Shown in pieces: positions 61,141-64,000 of a stretch of 64,000 bases of DNA. The stretch is from Serpula lacrymans var. lacrymans S7.9. Lineage: Eukaryota > Basidiomycota > Agaricomycetes > Boletales > Serpulaceae. Position 1 is the stretch's first letter, and each line of letters opens with the position of its first letter. The stretch spans positions 843,676 through 907,675 of the forward strand of contig NW_006763294.1 in the NCBI RefSeq assembly GCF_000218685.1. The letters run 5' to 3'. Position numbers and translations under genes: made by a program. The notes under the pieces were generated by a model. It made no database searches, had not been told where the DNA came from, and saw only the letters and a list, made by a program, of their open reading frames with translations.

Positions 61141-63425
61141 CTAGATGTTGGTGTGGAAAACCTTGCCCGGGGCATAGTACACCCAACCAGTGCACTGCTT
61201 GATTCAGGCGCTAACGGCATCTTCATAGATCAGGTTTGGGCAGAGCAAATTGGACTCCCCCTTGTAAAATTAGATGTATCTATTCCTGTCTATAACGTTG
61301 ATGGTATGCTTAACGCGGGTGGCTGTATCACGCACAAATATTCTTTTGTTGTCGAGTACCAAGGACACAGAGAATGAGTCACCGCCAAAGCTACCCAACT
61401 AGGGAAGATTAATTTAATCTTGGGCTGGACCTGGCTGTTTAAACACAATCCTGAGATCAACTGGCAGACAGGGGTTGTCACATTGTCACGTTGTCCTCAG
61501 GAGTGTGAAAACTTGGGTAAACCAAGTTGCGTCCATCAAACTGAGCGTATTGAAAAAATAAACGCTGGTCACGTTTATGAGCTCAGATCTTTAGAAAAGA
61601 TTGACAATAACAATGACAAGGTAAAACCCGAGGAAGAGATTAAGAGGCTGGTACCTCCCGAGTACCATGACTTCTGGAAAGTCTTTTTAAAACATAAATC
61701 AGAGCGCTTCCCAGAGGCTAAGCCTTGAGACCATGCTATAGAATTGAAGGACACCTTCAAACCGAGAAAAGGACACATGATACCACTTTCTGCTCTAGAA
61801 AGAGATGAGGTATCAAATTTCATAGATGAACAGCTTAGGAAGGGTTACATCAGACCTTCCAAAAGCCCTATAACGTCCCTGGAGTTCTTCATTCCTAAAA
61901 AGGATGGTAAAAAGTGTATGATTATGGACTATCATTACTTGAATGAGTGCACGGTTGAAAATGCGTATTTGATGCCTTTGATCAGTCAGCTAGTAGATAA
62001 ATTGGCTGGTGCCAAGATCTTAACAAAGATGGATCTTAGATGGGGGGTACAATAATGTATGAATCAAAGAAGAAGATGCTTGGAAGGCCGCGTTCACGTG
62101 CCACCGAGAATCCTTCGAGCCCCTTGTCATGTTCTTTGGGTTGACCAATTCACTGGCAACCTTCCAGAGCATGATAAACGAGATCTTTGCGGATATGGAA
62201 GACTGTGTTGTCATTTACATTGACAATTTGTTGATATTTACAAAGTCGGACAAAGAGGCTGAGCATGACAGGATCATGCAAGAAGTCCTCCGACACTTAC
62301 AGGAACGGGACCTATTCGTCAAACCTGAAAAATGTAATTTTAAAGTGAAGGAAGTAGACTTCCTCGGTATGATCATAGGCCAGAATGGAATCAGGATGGA
62401 TCCTGAGAAAGTTCAAGCTATATTGGACTGGCCAGAGCCTACTCATGTCAAAGGAGTTAGGGCCTTCCTTGGCTTAGGAAATTTCTACCGAAGGTTTATC
62501 GAAAACTTCGCAAAAATCACGAGACCGTTAAACAATCTCACTAAAAAGGATATTGTTTGGCACTGGGGCGCCAAAGAACAAGAAGCTTTTGATAAGCTTA
62601 AACGGGCATTTACAACAGTGCCCATATTAGCATTTCCAGAATTAGACAAAGAGTTCCAGCTAGAAACCGACTCTTCTGATTTTGCTACTGGGGCTGTTCT
62701 ATCCATTAAATGCCCTGACGATCTTTGGAGGCCTTGTGCCTATTTATTGCATAGTTTGTCACCTACAGAGCGCAACTATCAAATTTACAATAAGAAGATG
62801 CTGGCCATCATTAGAGCTTTAGAGCACTGGCGGCACTACTTAGAAGGTGCTAGGCACCAATTTGAAATTTGGACTGATAATAAGAATCTGGAGTATTTTA
62901 TAACAGCCTGAGACTTGAACCGGAGACAGGCCCGCTACGCGGTGTACTTGTCTAGGTTTAATTACAAATTAATTCATAAGCCTGGAAGCTCTATGGGAAA
63001 AGCGGACACTTTGTCCAGAAGAGAGGATCATGCCAACGGTATAGAAGATGATAACAAAGGTGTTACCCTGATAGACCAATCAAGGGTTGCCAATGTTAGA
63101 ATCGGGCAGGATTCTGATTTTCTGGAAGCCTTCAAGAAAGACATCCCCTCAGAAGAGAAGGCGCACCTTGATGGCAATGAAAACTACTTATGGGAAGACG
63201 GGCTCTTCCATTTTAAAAACAAAATCTATGTGCCTGAGTCCGCAAGGATCAAGGCAATAGATAGACATCATGACACTCCAGTGGCTGGGCACCCTGGGTG
63301 GCAATGAACAATGGAGTTGATCTCCAGAAACTACATGTGGCCTGGCATGGTCAAAGACGTACAGGAATACGTAAAATCCTGTCTGAGATGTGCCATGGCT
63401 AAGAATTCTCACCAACCGCCGGCCG
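61141..63425 (+). pseudogene. Decayed Ty3/gypsy pol fragment (protease, RT, RNase H, integrase zinc finger)
   Basis: Order: retropepsin (ALLDSGANGIFID, about 61194); RT (FFIPKKDGKKCMIMDYHYLN, AKILTKMDLRWG, YIDNLLIF, FVKPEKCNFKVKEVDFLG, FLGLGNFYRRFI); RNase H (LETDSSDFATGAVL, YNKKMLAIIRALEHWRHYLE); tether (LNRRQARYAVYLSRF, KADTLSR); integrase zinc finger (VAGHPGW, CLRCAMAK). Then it ends abruptly. In-frame TGA stops are at 61375, 61726, 62060 (in the shifted frame), 62909 and 63305. A one-base G insertion in a G run near 62042-62047 shifts the frame. The RT motif YxDD reads YIDN, and the RNase H Glu position reads Lys. No gag and no integrase core remain, so it cannot act by itself. Confidence 0.88.
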
Positions 63426-64000
63426 GTGTCGATGATGAGAACTGCAGTTAGAAAACCACACACAAAAACAAACTAACACACAATCCTCCCAGATTCCACG
63501 GAACTTGTTTATGGGCTTTGCCTCCTAGAACAGTGGGTGCTCTGGTTGTTCGTGGGGTGGTATGTATAAGGATCCTTCAAAGTAAAACCCAGTGATGTAT
63601 GGGTGTGGGTTTTGAGGAGGAGGGATAGTTGGAATATAGAAAGATAGGGGCTTTGTGGCGAGTATAGACGAGCACTACCTTGCTAATTGTAGCACAAGGT
63701 AGGTTTGAGAACAACAAGGATGACGAGGTGACGAGGTTCCCAGTGATAGCAGGCTCCTGACGCACAAACTGTAGTGCTCAGAAGGACTCTAATCGAAGGG
63801 GATGACAATCACTTTCAAAAGTGACGAGTGACAATGACAGCAGTTAACAGTGGTAGAAGTGGGAAGTGTTGTGACCACTCTGGATCACAAGTAGTAGAGT
63901 AGTGAACTTGAGAGTAGAGAAGAAGTCTGGATTGGATTTCTTGTTGTTTTTACAAGGTAAAATACAGGGGTTTATATAGTAAAAGAGAAGTAGGCTATGC
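63426..64000. repeat. Right arm of the long inverted repeat (runs off the window)
   Basis: Reverse complement of 60563-61137. It continues to the last base of the window, so the full arm length is unknown. It follows directly on the truncated integrase zinc finger. Confidence 0.92.

Overview
The window is nuclear DNA from a filamentous basidiomycete, most likely an Agaricomycete. Genes carry many short introns (about 50-65 nt, GT..AG). The encoded proteins are eukaryotic and fungal, and a PriA/CPL1-like secreted protein, clustered secreted sedolisins and Ty3/gypsy chromoviral debris all fit this group. All exon calls were made by eye from splice motifs and protein continuity.

Positions 1-18.3 kb are a conserved housekeeping block: the 3' part of transportin/Kap104 (+), an L-type cargo lectin (-), the HDEL receptor ERD2 (-), a membrane J-domain protein (+), an atypical homeodomain protein with two homeodomain-like units (+), the PKA catalytic subunit (+) and the SWR1 chromatin-remodelling ATPase (+). 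The lectin, ERD2 and the membrane J-protein all belong to the early secretory pathway.

Positions 19.8-57.2 kb are dominated by seven paralogous secreted sedolisins (S53 acid serine-carboxyl peptidases), here called sed1-sed7: sed1, sed2 and sed3 (+), sed4, sed5 and sed6 (-), sed7 (+). They fall into two groups by intron content, propeptide and the residue after the catalytic serine. Between them lie a PriA/CPL1-like secreted protein whose N-terminal half is a ladder of Kex2-type PSKR|Y repeats, a SulP sulfate transporter, a cerevisin-type subtilase, a small Cox14-like mitochondrial protein whose reading frame requires a 2-nt exon, and a kinesin. The three extracellular or vacuolar modules (S53, S8, Kex2-type precursor) suggest a protein-scavenging or secreted-peptide neighbourhood. 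That is an inference from proximity only.

Positions 57.2-64 kb are a transposon graveyard. A relic of an integrase-like gene is cut by a minus-strand Ty3/gypsy chromovirus remnant (LTR, polypurine tract, chromodomain end of pol). That LTR is itself interrupted by a solo LTR of a related family with a perfect 5-bp target duplication. Further right, a decayed plus-strand gypsy pol fragment sits between two apparently identical inverted arms of at least 575 bp. Its stops and active-site changes are all compatible with C:G to T:A transitions.
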